DNA of 64,000 nucleotides from Bdellovibrio bacteriovorus HD100 (GCF_000196175.1 NC_005363.1:3038001-3102000); one strand, 5' to 3'; positions 26,003 through 34,727 are shown, numbered from the stretch's first letter. Notes: generated by a model from the letters alone, not told the origin. Translations and numbers: made by a program.

Positions 26003-26739
26003 GGACCCTGCTGGTCACCTCGGCGGTGACGTTTGTTCCGCACAACTACGACAAGCTGACGTTGCCGTTGGCACAAGAGCCTCATATTGAGGCTCTTGTC
26101 GTTATAGACAACCGAAGCTGGGACATTCTGCTTAAAGCGTTCCTGTTGATGCTGACTCTGGCCGCCCCGCGCATGGGCTGGCAACTGCTGATAAACTTCT
26201 TCGACAACTCTCTGAAACGAAAACAGCAGGCCTATGAGGCCGCTGGAAAAAAGGTGTACGTCGTCAAGGACATCAATTCAGAAGAATCCCTGGCTCTGCT
26301 GATCCGCCTGCAGCCAGATCTGATTCTGAATGCGCGCACGCGTTCATTTTTCAAAAAGAAACTGCTGGCCATTCCCAAAATGGGATGCCTGAACATCCAC
26401 CATGGACTGCTTCCGGATCAGCGTGGGCTGATGTGTGATTTTTGGGCCCATCTTTTAGACACCCCGGCAGGATTTTCCATTCATGAAATGACCTCGAAAC
26501 TGGATGACGGCGCCTTGCTAAAGGTCGTGGAAGTTCCCTCCGATAAAAAGGATTATCTAAAGTCCCTGGATCTTGGAGCGTCATTCGAAGCAAAAGCAGC
26601 CTCGCAGATCCTTCAGGAGTTCGCCTCCCAAGGTAAGATTCAGGGTCTTGAGAACCAGAAAACTGAAAGAACTGTTTACAGAAGCAATCCACGCTTGCGT
26701 GATTTTTACCGGCTTCGTTCAAAAGGAGTCAGAATATGA
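25999..26739 (+). CDS. Formyltransferase-like protein
   Basis: The 246-residue protein resembles the N-terminal catalytic domain of 10-formyl-THF-dependent formyltransferases. The catalytic triad appears intact: N132 and H134 in NIHHGLLPDQRG and an Asp in the LDDG element at 168-171, matching N-x-H and LDTG of Met-tRNA formyltransferase. The N-terminal TLLVTSAVTF..LVVIDNRS reads as a Rossmann strand-loop but with a hydrophobic insertion (LLKAFLLMLTLAAPRMGWQLLINFF, in two pieces) that may associate with membrane. No C-terminal OB domain is present, so this is not the housekeeping enzyme. It overlaps both neighbours by 4 bases, implying a role in the same pathway, perhaps N-formylation of an acylated amino sugar or amine (inference). 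Confidence 0.68.
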   Translation: MRTLLVTSAVTFVPHNYDKLTLPLAQEPHIEALVVIDNRSWDILLKAFLLMLTLAAPRMGWQLLINFFDNSLKRKQQAYEAAGKKVYVVKDINSEESLALLIRLQPDLILNARTRSFFKKKLLAIPKMGCLNIHHGLLPDQRGLMCDFWAHLLDTPAGFSIHEMTSKLDDGALLKVVEVPSDKKDYLKSLDLGASFEAKAASQILQEFASQGKIQGLENQKTERTVYRSNPRLRDFYRLRSKGVRI

Positions 26740-29153
26740 AAACCATCATTGCTCTGCACGGAAACCCCGGCCATCCCGAGGACTGGAGCCTTTTGCAAAA
26801 GAGTCTGGATCCCAACGCCTACAGACTGCTGGCGGTTGAAGCTGACAGCGAGGAATGGATCCGCCTGCTGACTCAGGACAAATCCAAAAAAATTCTGCTG
26901 GGTCATTCCTGGGGCGGCTATCGTATTCTGAAATCCCTGCCAAAGTATCAGGACTATGTTGAACAGGTGGTGCTGGTCACTCCTTATATCAAACCGGAGC
27001 GTCCCCTTTCGGCCGTGGCCAAGGGACTCTTACAGTTGCCGATTCTGGGCGACAAGCTGATTCAATCGAGCCATACAAAATCCAAAGACGGTTTCTTTGC
27101 TGATCTGATTCATCCCCTGAAAGCCGATGCTCTTCCGTATCTGGCCAAGGTTCAAGAACGCCTGCAGGACTGGAAGCTGTGGCAAAAAACTGTCGCCAAC
27201 AAAATGAAAATGGAAGCTCAGCCGTGGTCCTCGGGTGATGTCTGCAAAGTTCCGGTGACGGTGATCTATGGCCGCCAGGACAAGATCAGTCAGGATTACG
27301 CACAGAATGAAATCGTCTCTAAATACCCGTCCCACAAAATTGTCCATGTCGACAATGCCGGACATGGACTGCTGTGGTCTCACGTTCAGGACATTCTGAA
27401 AGTACTGACGACAGAAGCCAGCAGCAATGCTTCAGACTCTGACAGCAAGATCGGCTACTATCCAGGTGAAGACGGACGAAACAACGTCATCACCTACATG
27501 GAAAAACACCTGAGCGAATTCCCAGAACGCGTGGCTTTGCGCTGGGCCAACCCGCAAGCTTTAGCGCAGTGGAACGGGGATCCGAAAACCCCGATCAAAC
27601 ACGATGAAATCACCTATCGCCATTTCGCCGCCCGCATCAACTCGTTTGCACGGGGCCTGATGGATATCGGCATCAAAAAAGGCGACCGGGTTATCATCTT
27701 CCTGCCGATGAGTCTGGACATGTACACCGCCATGTTTGCGGTTCAGCGTATTGGCGCCATTGCCGTGTTCCTGGATTCCTGGGCACGCAGTCACCATCTG
27801 GGTGCTTCCGCAGAATGCGTGGGCCCGAAAGCCATGATCAGCTTTAAAATGGCGTTTGATCTGGTGGAACAGGTGCCGGAATTCAAGTCCATGCCGATCC
27901 GTGTTCTGTACGGCCCTGGCGACAAGTTCACGCACAAGTTTGAAGAGCTGCTGAAAGCAGATCCTTCACCCATTGAACCGGTGGAAAGCGAATTCACCGC
28001 TTTGATCACTTTCACCACAGGATCCACAGGAAAGCCCAAGGGTGCCAACCGCACTCACCGTTTCCTTTCGGCCCAGCACCATGCGCTTTCTCACGTGATT
28101 CCGTACACCGAGAAAGACAAGGACATGCCGGCCTTCCCGATTTTCAGTCTGAACAATCTGGCTTCAGGTGTAACCACCATTTTGCCAGCGTTGAATCTGG
28201 CGGCTCCGGCGGCCCACGACTCGGCATTGCTGGCGTGTCAGATTCTGCATGAAAATATCAACTGCACGACCCTGTCACCGAGTATGCTGGTGGGGGTCGC
28301 CAAGTTCTGTAAAGAAAACAACATCCAGCTGACCGGACTGCGCCGGGTGGTGACTGGTGGAGCGCCGATTTCCAAGGATGACGTCAAAGCATTCTATGAA
28401 ATCGCTCCGCAAACCGATCTGTGGATTTTGTATGGTTCGACAGAAGCAGAACCGATGGCCCACATTGAAGGCCGCGACATGCTGAAAGAAAGCAATATCA
28501 CCGACCCTGAAATCATCGAGGAAGGTGTGAACGTCGGTCATATCAGTGAAGACATCGACTATCGTTTCATCCGTATCAAAGATGGTCCCATCGAACTGAA
28601 GGACTCCCCATGGTCCCAGATCGAGGTTGCCAACGGTGAAGTGGGTGAATTCATCTGCACGGGGGACCACGTCTGCCGCGACTATTACAACAATCCAGAG
28701 GCCTTCAAGACCACAAAAATTATGGATGAAAAGAACCGCGTATGGCATCGCACAGGCGACTTGGCTTACATTGATCCCGACAAGAACCTGTGGATCGTGG
28801 GCCGGGTGAACAACGCCATCGAACGCGCCGGCAAGTACTACTTCCCGGTTCGTGCCGAAGTTCTGTTAAAGCGTATGGACTTCACCTATCGCTGTGCTTT
28901 CCTGGGTATGGATGATGCGAAGCTCGGCCAGGCCACTTATGCGGTCGTCGAACTGAAAGAAGGCATCGACGCGGCAACTTTTGATTTTGCCACTGCGAAA
29001 AAAGAAATCCAGCGTGTCTTTGAAAAGAACAAAATCCCGGTGGATGAGATCAAATTCGTCAACAAGGTTCCGATGGATCCGCGCCACCATTCCAAAGTTG
29101 AATACAAAGTGCTGCGTGACCAACTGAAGGAACCAGGAGTTGTCATTGGCTAA
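26736..29153 (+). CDS. Alpha/beta hydrolase fused to OleC-like adenylating enzyme
   Basis: This 805-residue protein has two parts. Residues 1-230 form an alpha/beta hydrolase: LHGNPGHPEDW oxyanion region, GHSWGG nucleophile elbow (S58), GRQDKIS acid (D182) and NAGHGLL (H210). Residues 240-805 are an ANL enzyme (FTTGSTGKPKGANRTH near 426-441). They match the OleC beta-lactone synthetase layout: FPIFSLNNLASGVTTILP, YGSTEAEPMAHIEG, a long RIKDGPI insertion, and RVWHRTGDLAYIDPDKNLWIVGR in pieces. Olefin-pathway OleBC fusions exist, but OleB uses Asp as nucleophile whereas this has Ser, so it is not a standard OleB. The product is unknown; a beta-lactone or acyl-adenylate released by the hydrolase is an inference. 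It overlaps the upstream gene by 4 bases. Confidence 0.78.
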   Translation: MKTIIALHGNPGHPEDWSLLQKSLDPNAYRLLAVEADSEEWIRLLTQDKSKKILLGHSWGGYRILKSLPKYQDYVEQVVLVTPYIKPERPLSAVAKGLLQLPILGDKLIQSSHTKSKDGFFADLIHPLKADALPYLAKVQERLQDWKLWQKTVANKMKMEAQPWSSGDVCKVPVTVIYGRQDKISQDYAQNEIVSKYPSHKIVHVDNAGHGLLWSHVQDILKVLTTEASSNASDSDSKIGYYPGEDGRNNVITYMEKHLSEFPERVALRWANPQALAQWNGDPKTPIKHDEITYRHFAARINSFARGLMDIGIKKGDRVIIFLPMSLDMYTAMFAVQRIGAIAVFLDSWARSHHLGASAECVGPKAMISFKMAFDLVEQVPEFKSMPIRVLYGPGDKFTHKFEELLKADPSPIEPVESEFTALITFTTGSTGKPKGANRTHRFLSAQHHALSHVIPYTEKDKDMPAFPIFSLNNLASGVTTILPALNLAAPAAHDSALLACQILHENINCTTLSPSMLVGVAKFCKENNIQLTGLRRVVTGGAPISKDDVKAFYEIAPQTDLWILYGSTEAEPMAHIEGRDMLKESNITDPEIIEEGVNVGHISEDIDYRFIRIKDGPIELKDSPWSQIEVANGEVGEFICTGDHVCRDYYNNPEAFKTTKIMDEKNRVWHRTGDLAYIDPDKNLWIVGRVNNAIERAGKYYFPVRAEVLLKRMDFTYRCAFLGMDDAKLGQATYAVVELKEGIDAATFDFATAKKEIQRVFEKNKIPVDEIKFVNKVPMDPRHHSKVEYKVLRDQLKEPGVVIG

Positions 29154-30009
29154 GTGGTGGATCCTGGTCAAAGAAAGATTCAGTCCGGCCTCTTATGTGC
29201 CCATGATATTGCTGTTCACGTGGGCCAACGGGTTGTATCTGACCAACTCGCTAGAGCAGGACTGGAACTGGTCCCGCTTCGCCGTGGTTTTTGTGCTGCT
29301 GCTGTCGTTCTTTTTCCGCATGCGCCTGTTTGATGAAATCAAGGACTATGAAGTCGACCTGAAGATCAACCCCACCCGCCCTCTGGCGCGCGGGGTTTTG
29401 TCCGTAGCGCAGGTCAAAAAAGCCCTGTTGGTTCTGATCGTGCTGGAACTGGTGATCGCTGGTTCTTTGGGGCTTTCACCTTTCCTGGTGCACGCCATTG
29501 CCATTGGCTACAGCCTGATGATGTACGAAGAGTTCTTCATCGGGGATCTGCTGCGCCCGCATCTGACGACATATGCGGTGTCTCACACCTTCGTAAGTGC
29601 CTTGTTGGGATTGTCCGCGGGCGTTGCCATGACCGGCATGGATCTGACCCAGCTAAAGACCGAACACGGTCTGTTCTTTTTGATGAACTGGTTCTTTTTC
29701 AACTTGTTTGAATTTGCCCGAAAGACCTTCGCCCCTGAAGAAGAGCGCGACCATGTTCCCAGCTATTCCAATATTTTTGGGTGCACCGGAGCCTGGGCCC
29801 TATCAATAAGTCAGGCGGTTTTGGGTGTGGCTTTGATCTATTTCCTGCATCCCAGCCTGTGGCCACCGATAGCCTTGACCCTGTATGTGGCTGTGAGCCT
29901 TGCCTATCTTTTGCGTAAATCACGCAAGACAGCGGCCTTCTTTAGAAATATCAGCGGCGTTTATCTGCTTGTTCACTACATCATCCTTATTTGTATCTTG
30001 GGAGTTTAA
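29146..30009 (+). CDS. UbiA-family prenyltransferase (integral membrane)
   Basis: The 287-residue protein has about eight to nine hydrophobic helices and the first UbiA Asp motif, DEIKDYEVD (D63, D67, D71), followed by NPTRPLARG, both hallmark features for Mg-dependent prenyl-diphosphate binding. The second motif region reads FARKTFAPEEERD. UbiA enzymes transfer a prenyl or polyprenyl group to an aromatic or other acceptor in the membrane. The frame also permits TTG 29140, but TTG 29146 is chosen because AGGAG (29135-29139) lies six bases ahead, overlapping the end of the preceding gene. The dikinase gene starts 3 bases after its stop. Confidence 0.82.
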   Translation: MAKWWILVKERFSPASYVPMILLFTWANGLYLTNSLEQDWNWSRFAVVFVLLLSFFFRMRLFDEIKDYEVDLKINPTRPLARGVLSVAQVKKALLVLIVLELVIAGSLGLSPFLVHAIAIGYSLMMYEEFFIGDLLRPHLTTYAVSHTFVSALLGLSAGVAMTGMDLTQLKTEHGLFFLMNWFFFNLFEFARKTFAPEEERDHVPSYSNIFGCTGAWALSISQAVLGVALIYFLHPSLWPPIALTLYVAVSLAYLLRKSRKTAAFFRNISGVYLLVHYIILICILGV

Positions 30010-30011
30010 CC

Positions 30012-32696
30012 ATGCTTGTCACCCCCAAATCGACCCTGTTTTTTGCAAAGAACGAAGCCGGTGGTAAAGGCTTCAATCTTTATCTGATGTCCCAGGCCGG
30101 CTTGCCGGTTCCTGAATGGGTGGTTTTTGGCAAGCGCTACTTCCATGAATTCCTGCAGTCCGCGGACGTGAAAGTCCGTCTGGAAGGAATTTTAGACCGC
30201 CTGCTTCGTCAGGAGCTGACACCCGCTTTGGCGGAAAAAGAAGTTCTAAGTTTGTTTGAATCAACTCCCCTGCCGGCAACGGTTGAATCTTCTTTGGAAG
30301 AAGCCTTGCATTCCCTGGGGTCTGACAAGGTCTTTTCCGTGCGTTCTTCCGCCGCGGACGAAGACAGTCTGTCGCATTCTTTTGCCGGACAGCTTTCAAG
30401 CTATCTGTATGTCTCTGGCAAAGCCGACATTCTGAAATACATTCGTCAGTGTTGGGCTTCGGCGTTTTCTGAACGCGGTCTGGTGTACCGCCTGGAAAAC
30501 AAAATTGATCTTAAGAAAATCTCGGTGTCTGTGGTTCTTCAGCGCATGATTGATCCGGATAAATCCGGTGTTTTGTTCACCTGTGACCCCGTGGCGAAAA
30601 AAACCGACACCTTCGTCGTTTCCTCGGTGTATGGCGTGGGCGAGGGCCTTGTTTCCGGAGCTTTGGATGCGGATTCGTTCTGGCTTGATGCCAAAAGCGG
30701 AAAGATGCTGCGTGAAGAACTGGTCGAGAAAAAAGAGATGATGAAAAAGTCCGCCTCCGGTCATTGCGAAATGAAGCCGGTCAGCGCGGATAAAGTGAAC
30801 ACCGCCTCTTTAAATTCTGAAGAAATGAATGGCCTGTACCGCTTGGGACAAAAAATCCAGGAACAATACCACCGGCCTCAAGATATCGAGTGGGCCGTGG
30901 AAAGTGGCAAGATCTATATTCTGCAGACCCGTCCGGTCACAAGCCTTGATCAGGATCTGATTGGTTATCCGAACCTTTGGGATAACTCGAACATCATCGA
31001 ATCCTATGGGGGATTGACGTCGCCATTGAGTTTCAGCTTCGCACTGAGAAACTACAAAGCCGTCTATGTGCAGTTCTGTGAGGTTCTGGGGGTTCCCAAT
31101 GACATCATCAAGGACATGGACTCGTACCTAAGCTATATGCTGGGGTCTTTGAACGGACGCGTTTACTATAATCTGTTTAACTGGTACAAGCTGGTCGGTG
31201 TCTTGCCGGGCTTTAAACAAAACCGCGAGTTCATGGAAACCATGATGGGTGTTTCTGAAGCACTCAGCGATGAAATCGCCAATCGTATCAAGCCCCATCC
31301 TTCCTGGGACACTCCGGTGGGCCGCCTGCGCAAGGCGATCACGGGCTTTAACTTTATCAAATACCACTTCACTATTCAGACAGTCGTTGACGACTTCCTG
31401 ACCACCTTCCACAAGGACTATGACCGTTTCCGCGCCATGCCGCTAAAACGCATGCGCGGAGATCAGTTGATACGCGTGTACATGGATGTGGAAAGAAACA
31501 TGCTGGGCCGCTGGAAGGCGCCGATCATCAATGACTTCCTGTGCATGGTGCACTTTGGTCTTTTGCGCAAACTGACGACCACCTGGCTGAAGGAACTTGA
31601 TTCCACCATTCAGAATGATCTTCTGGCTGGCGAAGGCGGACTGGAAAGTGCCGAACCCACCAAGGCGTTGTTGCGACTGGCAGCAAAAGCCAACCAGAAT
31701 GAAGGCCTGCGCAAACTGATTGAAGAAACCGATCCGAAAGAAGGCCTTGAAGCCCTGAATCAGTCTCAATACACCGAGTTCTATAAGCTGGTGCTGGACT
31801 ATCTGGATCGCTTCGGCTTCCGCTGCATGAGCGAAATGAAACTGGAAGAGATCGATCTTCTGACCGACCCAAGTTATCTGTTTGTGTGTCTGAAGAACTA
31901 TCTGAAATCCGGTCAGGTGGAAGCCCATGACGACACTCACGAAAAGAATCTGCGTCAGCAGGCCGAAGCCAAAGTGGCCGGGCATCTGACGGGCATAAAA
32001 CAGAAAATCTATTTCTGGGTTCTGAAACACGCCCGCAAAGCGGTGAAAAACCGCGAAAACACCCGCTTTGCCCGCACCCGTATCTACGGGATTGCGCGCA
32101 CGATCTTCCAGACTATCGGTGAAGACCTGGCTTCCTTGGGCGCTCTGGAGAATTCCCGTGATATCTTCTGGCTGACCATCGAAGAGGTCTTTGGGATTTA
32201 CAACGGCACCCTGCCGTCATTCGATCTGAAAGCCTTCGTAGAACTTCGCAAGAAGGACTATGCCCGCTTCACTGAAGAAACCGACCCGCGTGTTATGACC
32301 CGTGGAGCGGTTTATTGGAACAACACATTCATCAAAGAAGAAGACCTGTCACAGGTCAGCAGTGAAACTGGCGACTGGGATCTGAAAGGTCTGCCGTGCT
32401 GTCCGGGGGTGCTTGAAGGTGTGGTGAAAGTCATCATCAATCCAAGCGACAACCTGGATCTGAATGGCGAGATTCTGGTCACTGCCCGAACCGATCCAGG
32501 ATGGGTGCCACTGTATCCGTCGATTTCAGGTCTGCTGGTGGAACGAGGAAGTCTGCTTTCGCATTCCGCCATCGTGGCCCGAGAAATGGGAATCCCGGCG
32601 ATCGTCAGCATCCCAGGGCTGACCAAGAAACTGAAAACCGGAATGCGCGTGCGGATTGACGCCAAAGCCGGAACCATCAAAATCCTGTCAGAATAG
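30012..32696 (+). CDS. PEP-synthase/rifampin-phosphotransferase-like ATP-dependent dikinase
   Basis: The 894-residue protein has an N-terminal ATP-grasp (PPDK_N) domain with VFSVRSSAADEDS, SHSFAGQLSSYL and VVLQRMIDPDKSGVLF, and a C-terminal swivelling phosphohistidine domain with LLSHSAIVAREMGIPAIVS (H851). The 400 residues between them are neither of these domains, and no C-terminal PEP/pyruvate TIM-barrel exists. That order (ATP-binding, substrate domain, His domain) and length match rifampin phosphotransferase (about 870 residues) rather than PEP synthase (which continues into a barrel). The expected reaction is ATP + substrate-OH to AMP + Pi + phosphosubstrate. The substrate is unknown; the context suggests a lipid or prenylated intermediate made by the preceding genes. 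ATG 30012 follows GGGAG. Confidence 0.75.
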   Translation: MLVTPKSTLFFAKNEAGGKGFNLYLMSQAGLPVPEWVVFGKRYFHEFLQSADVKVRLEGILDRLLRQELTPALAEKEVLSLFESTPLPATVESSLEEALHSLGSDKVFSVRSSAADEDSLSHSFAGQLSSYLYVSGKADILKYIRQCWASAFSERGLVYRLENKIDLKKISVSVVLQRMIDPDKSGVLFTCDPVAKKTDTFVVSSVYGVGEGLVSGALDADSFWLDAKSGKMLREELVEKKEMMKKSASGHCEMKPVSADKVNTASLNSEEMNGLYRLGQKIQEQYHRPQDIEWAVESGKIYILQTRPVTSLDQDLIGYPNLWDNSNIIESYGGLTSPLSFSFALRNYKAVYVQFCEVLGVPNDIIKDMDSYLSYMLGSLNGRVYYNLFNWYKLVGVLPGFKQNREFMETMMGVSEALSDEIANRIKPHPSWDTPVGRLRKAITGFNFIKYHFTIQTVVDDFLTTFHKDYDRFRAMPLKRMRGDQLIRVYMDVERNMLGRWKAPIINDFLCMVHFGLLRKLTTTWLKELDSTIQNDLLAGEGGLESAEPTKALLRLAAKANQNEGLRKLIEETDPKEGLEALNQSQYTEFYKLVLDYLDRFGFRCMSEMKLEEIDLLTDPSYLFVCLKNYLKSGQVEAHDDTHEKNLRQQAEAKVAGHLTGIKQKIYFWVLKHARKAVKNRENTRFARTRIYGIARTIFQTIGEDLASLGALENSRDIFWLTIEEVFGIYNGTLPSFDLKAFVELRKKDYARFTEETDPRVMTRGAVYWNNTFIKEEDLSQVSSETGDWDLKGLPCCPGVLEGVVKVIINPSDNLDLNGEILVTARTDPGWVPLYPSISGLLVERGSLLSHSAIVAREMGIPAIVSIPGLTKKLKTGMRVRIDAKAGTIKILSE

Positions 32697-32751
32697 CGGC
32701 GCTGCTTCAGCTTGCGCACCTGCCGGTGCTCCAGCACTGCCGGCGAGTCCG

Positions 32752-32796
32752 AAAAAAAAAAGGGCTGCGAAATTTATCGCAGCCCTTTTGCTTTTT
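32752..32796. terminator. Bidirectional terminator after the biosynthetic run
   Basis: AGGGCTGCGA (32761-32770) pairs with TCGCAGCCCT (32777-32786), with nine A residues before and TTTTGCTTTTT after. It can end both the plus-strand dikinase and the minus-strand protease-like gene. Confidence 0.88.
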
Positions 32797-32816
32797 GGGG
32801 AAAGCATTTTTAGGGA

Positions 32817-34028
32817 CTAAAGTTTCAAAGTTCCCAATTCAAACTGTTCAAGACCTTTGAAGATCATCTTCAGCTGATCAGAGAACACTGTGGACTTGCG
32901 GGAATCCAGATCCACCGTCGTGCAGGGAACTGCGCCAACAAGTTTCTTCAGAACTTTACATTTCACTGTCGTGGAGCAACTGGTGTTGTTGCAGGCCACA
33001 GGTGTGCCGTTGAAGAAGCTCAATGTCGGGTTGGTCATGAAAGCTTGAGTGTCAATAGCCTCAGAACAAGCTCTGCGGCGAACGCCGGACTTGTCAGAAG
33101 GACACATCCAGTCCTTCACCGCTTCAAGAAGATCAGCACGGGAAGACTGCAAAGTCAGTGGCTTCACAGTTGGAGTTAACAATGTGAAGTGAATCATCGC
33201 TTGAGGAATCAAAGCATCCACCGGAGAGAACACTTTATAGAAGCCCAAACCACGGCTGAATGTACCGAAAGAATCCACATAAGGAGAGTTCACGGGCTTC
33301 AAACGCAGACATTTTTTTGTCGTGCATTCCAGGGTCTGCTGAGTGATACGGGACGTGGTTCCGATACGAGTCAGGTTATCTGGATAATAGCCAACATCGT
33401 GATAGTACCAGTTGCCGTCAGTCATCATCTCTTGGAAGTCAGAGGATGCGAAAGAACCAAACACCGGGCGACGCCACATTTTTGCAGCCGCCGGGGCCAA
33501 CAGCCAACCCGAGTTGCAGGAATGGAACACCACAAAGGCATTCGGCGCCAAAACGCTGCCCAGTTGTGCGAACTCTTCGTCTTCATGATCCAAACGGTCC
33601 CGTTTGTCCTGAAGGCGGAAACCATTATAGGTATTGGCATGTCCATAGAACTGTAAAGAAGAAATCGGCGCATTCAAATACTGCAGAGCCAATACCAGGC
33701 GTTCTTTACCCAGATCGTCGTTGTCAGCCTTACGGAAGCCAAAGCCTGCATTAGCCAGCATCGCGCTTTCCGCGGACAGGGATTCATTCACCGCGCTGAT
33801 AATCACGCGCTGTCTTTGTGGAAAACGGTCACGGGAGACTTTAGCGCCAATGATCGCAGACTGAAGGAACTGTGTCCCCTGGTCATTACCAAAACCCGCT
33901 ACAAATACGTCAGTAGGAACGCCTGCACGAAGCTTTGCCGGTTCAGAAGCAATCAGATAGGCCGCACTTTTTTGCGCCCAGGAACCCGCCACAAAAGCCA
34001 GAGCTCCCACGAGAAGCTTGAATTTCAT
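32817..34028 (-). CDS. Secreted clan-CD (caspase-like) cysteine peptidase candidate
   Basis: The 403-residue protein has a signal peptide (MKFKLLVGALAFVAGSWAQKSAA). A catalytic-dyad pattern for clan CD (caspase, gingipain, legumain) is visible: hydrophobic strand then His in LQFYGHANTYNGF (H130), and a second hydrophobic strand then Cys in AFVVFHSCNSGWL (C171), 41 residues apart. The segment VIISAVNESLSAESAMLANAGFGFRKADNDD upstream (in parts) fits the first strand and helix of the fold. The C-terminal half is Cys-rich with CNNTSCSTTVKC. No exact family is recognised, so a non-peptidase role is possible. ATG 34028 follows GAGG. It is monocistronic. Confidence 0.55.
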   Translation of the reverse strand: MKFKLLVGALAFVAGSWAQKSAAYLIASEPAKLRAGVPTDVFVAGFGNDQGTQFLQSAIIGAKVSRDRFPQRQRVIISAVNESLSAESAMLANAGFGFRKADNDDLGKERLVLALQYLNAPISSLQFYGHANTYNGFRLQDKRDRLDHEDEEFAQLGSVLAPNAFVVFHSCNSGWLLAPAAAKMWRRPVFGSFASSDFQEMMTDGNWYYHDVGYYPDNLTRIGTTSRITQQTLECTTKKCLRLKPVNSPYVDSFGTFSRGLGFYKVFSPVDALIPQAMIHFTLLTPTVKPLTLQSSRADLLEAVKDWMCPSDKSGVRRRACSEAIDTQAFMTNPTLSFFNGTPVACNNTSCSTTVKCKVLKKLVGAVPCTTVDLDSRKSTVFSDQLKMIFKGLEQFELGTLKL

Positions 34029-34247
34029 TTTGACCTCACAAGTTAAAAACAGAGGCCACGTTCTACCACAAACACGAGGCGATCTAAACATTCTGTGATA
34101 ATTCACAAAGCCGCCTGAAAAGAGTTCAGTAAAACGTCACATTGTCAAAAACTTAGACAGCAAAGCCCGTCGTAAAGCCTGCGTTTTCCCTCTGAAATGG
34201 GCATAACTCTCGCACCTGTCCCCGTGTGACTTAAAAATGGAGATTAT

Positions 34248-34580
34248 ATGAAAATTCTGAAATCGTTCGTCCTTGTAGCTTTGAGTCTTTCCGCCGTGAA
34301 CGCTTCCGCTTATGGCCTGGAGTGCACGACTCAATCCCATATCATGGATTATTTGACTTTAGACCGCGATGGCGGTGAAGAAACCATCACCGTGAACTAT
34401 CTGAGCGAACAAAAAGAACGCTTCCTGGTGATCAAGCACACGAAAGAACACATTGTCGCCGTCAAAGGCCAAGTCAGCGAGTCGAACCCAAGAAAAGTCG
34501 AACTGATGTTGGATGAATCCGGCAACGGCCAGATGGCCCTTTACGGACAAACAGCCGACGTCAGCTGCACCGAAAAGTAA
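34248..34580 (+). CDS. Small secreted protein of unknown function
   Basis: The 110-residue protein has a clean signal peptide (MKILKSFVLVALSLSAVNASA) and a compact mature part of about 89 residues with two cysteines (GLECTTQ and DVSCTEK) that could form one disulphide. Strands such as EETITVNYLSEQKERFLVIKH and KVELMLDESGNGQMALYG suggest a small all-beta fold. No family is recognised. GGAG precedes the ATG by 5 bases. It is divergent from the caspase-like gene and is followed by a long palindrome instead of a simple terminator. Confidence 0.6.
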   Translation: MKILKSFVLVALSLSAVNASAYGLECTTQSHIMDYLTLDRDGGEETITVNYLSEQKERFLVIKHTKEHIVAVKGQVSESNPRKVELMLDESGNGQMALYGQTADVSCTEK

Positions 34581-34605
34581 ATAAGACAAGCAACCGGGAA
34601 CCAAA

Positions 34606-34727
34606 GGCGATTCAAAACGGTTGCTATGCAAGGCGGAGGTAAGCCCTCGCAGCGCAGGCGTGCTCTAAGCACGTCGGAGCGAGAAGGCTTGCCGACAACG
34701 CAGTCAGAGCGGCCGTTTTCAACCGCC
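34606..34727. repeat. 122-base imperfect palindrome between convergent genes
   Basis: The outer arms GGCGATTCAAAACGG (34606-34620) and CCGTTTTCAACCGCC (34713-34727) match in inverted orientation at 12 of 15 positions. The centre is CGTGCTCTAAGCACG. Between them, AAGCC...CTCGC on the left corresponds to GCGAG...GGCTT on the right. It overlaps the 3' end of the BtaA-like gene. It could be a terminator, a mobile palindromic repeat or a structured RNA element. Confidence 0.5.

Noticed and set aside
26736-27420. Calling the N-terminal hydrolase domain OleB
   Set aside because: OleB has an Asp nucleophile; here the elbow is GHSWGG with Ser, so only the general alpha/beta hydrolase call is supported.
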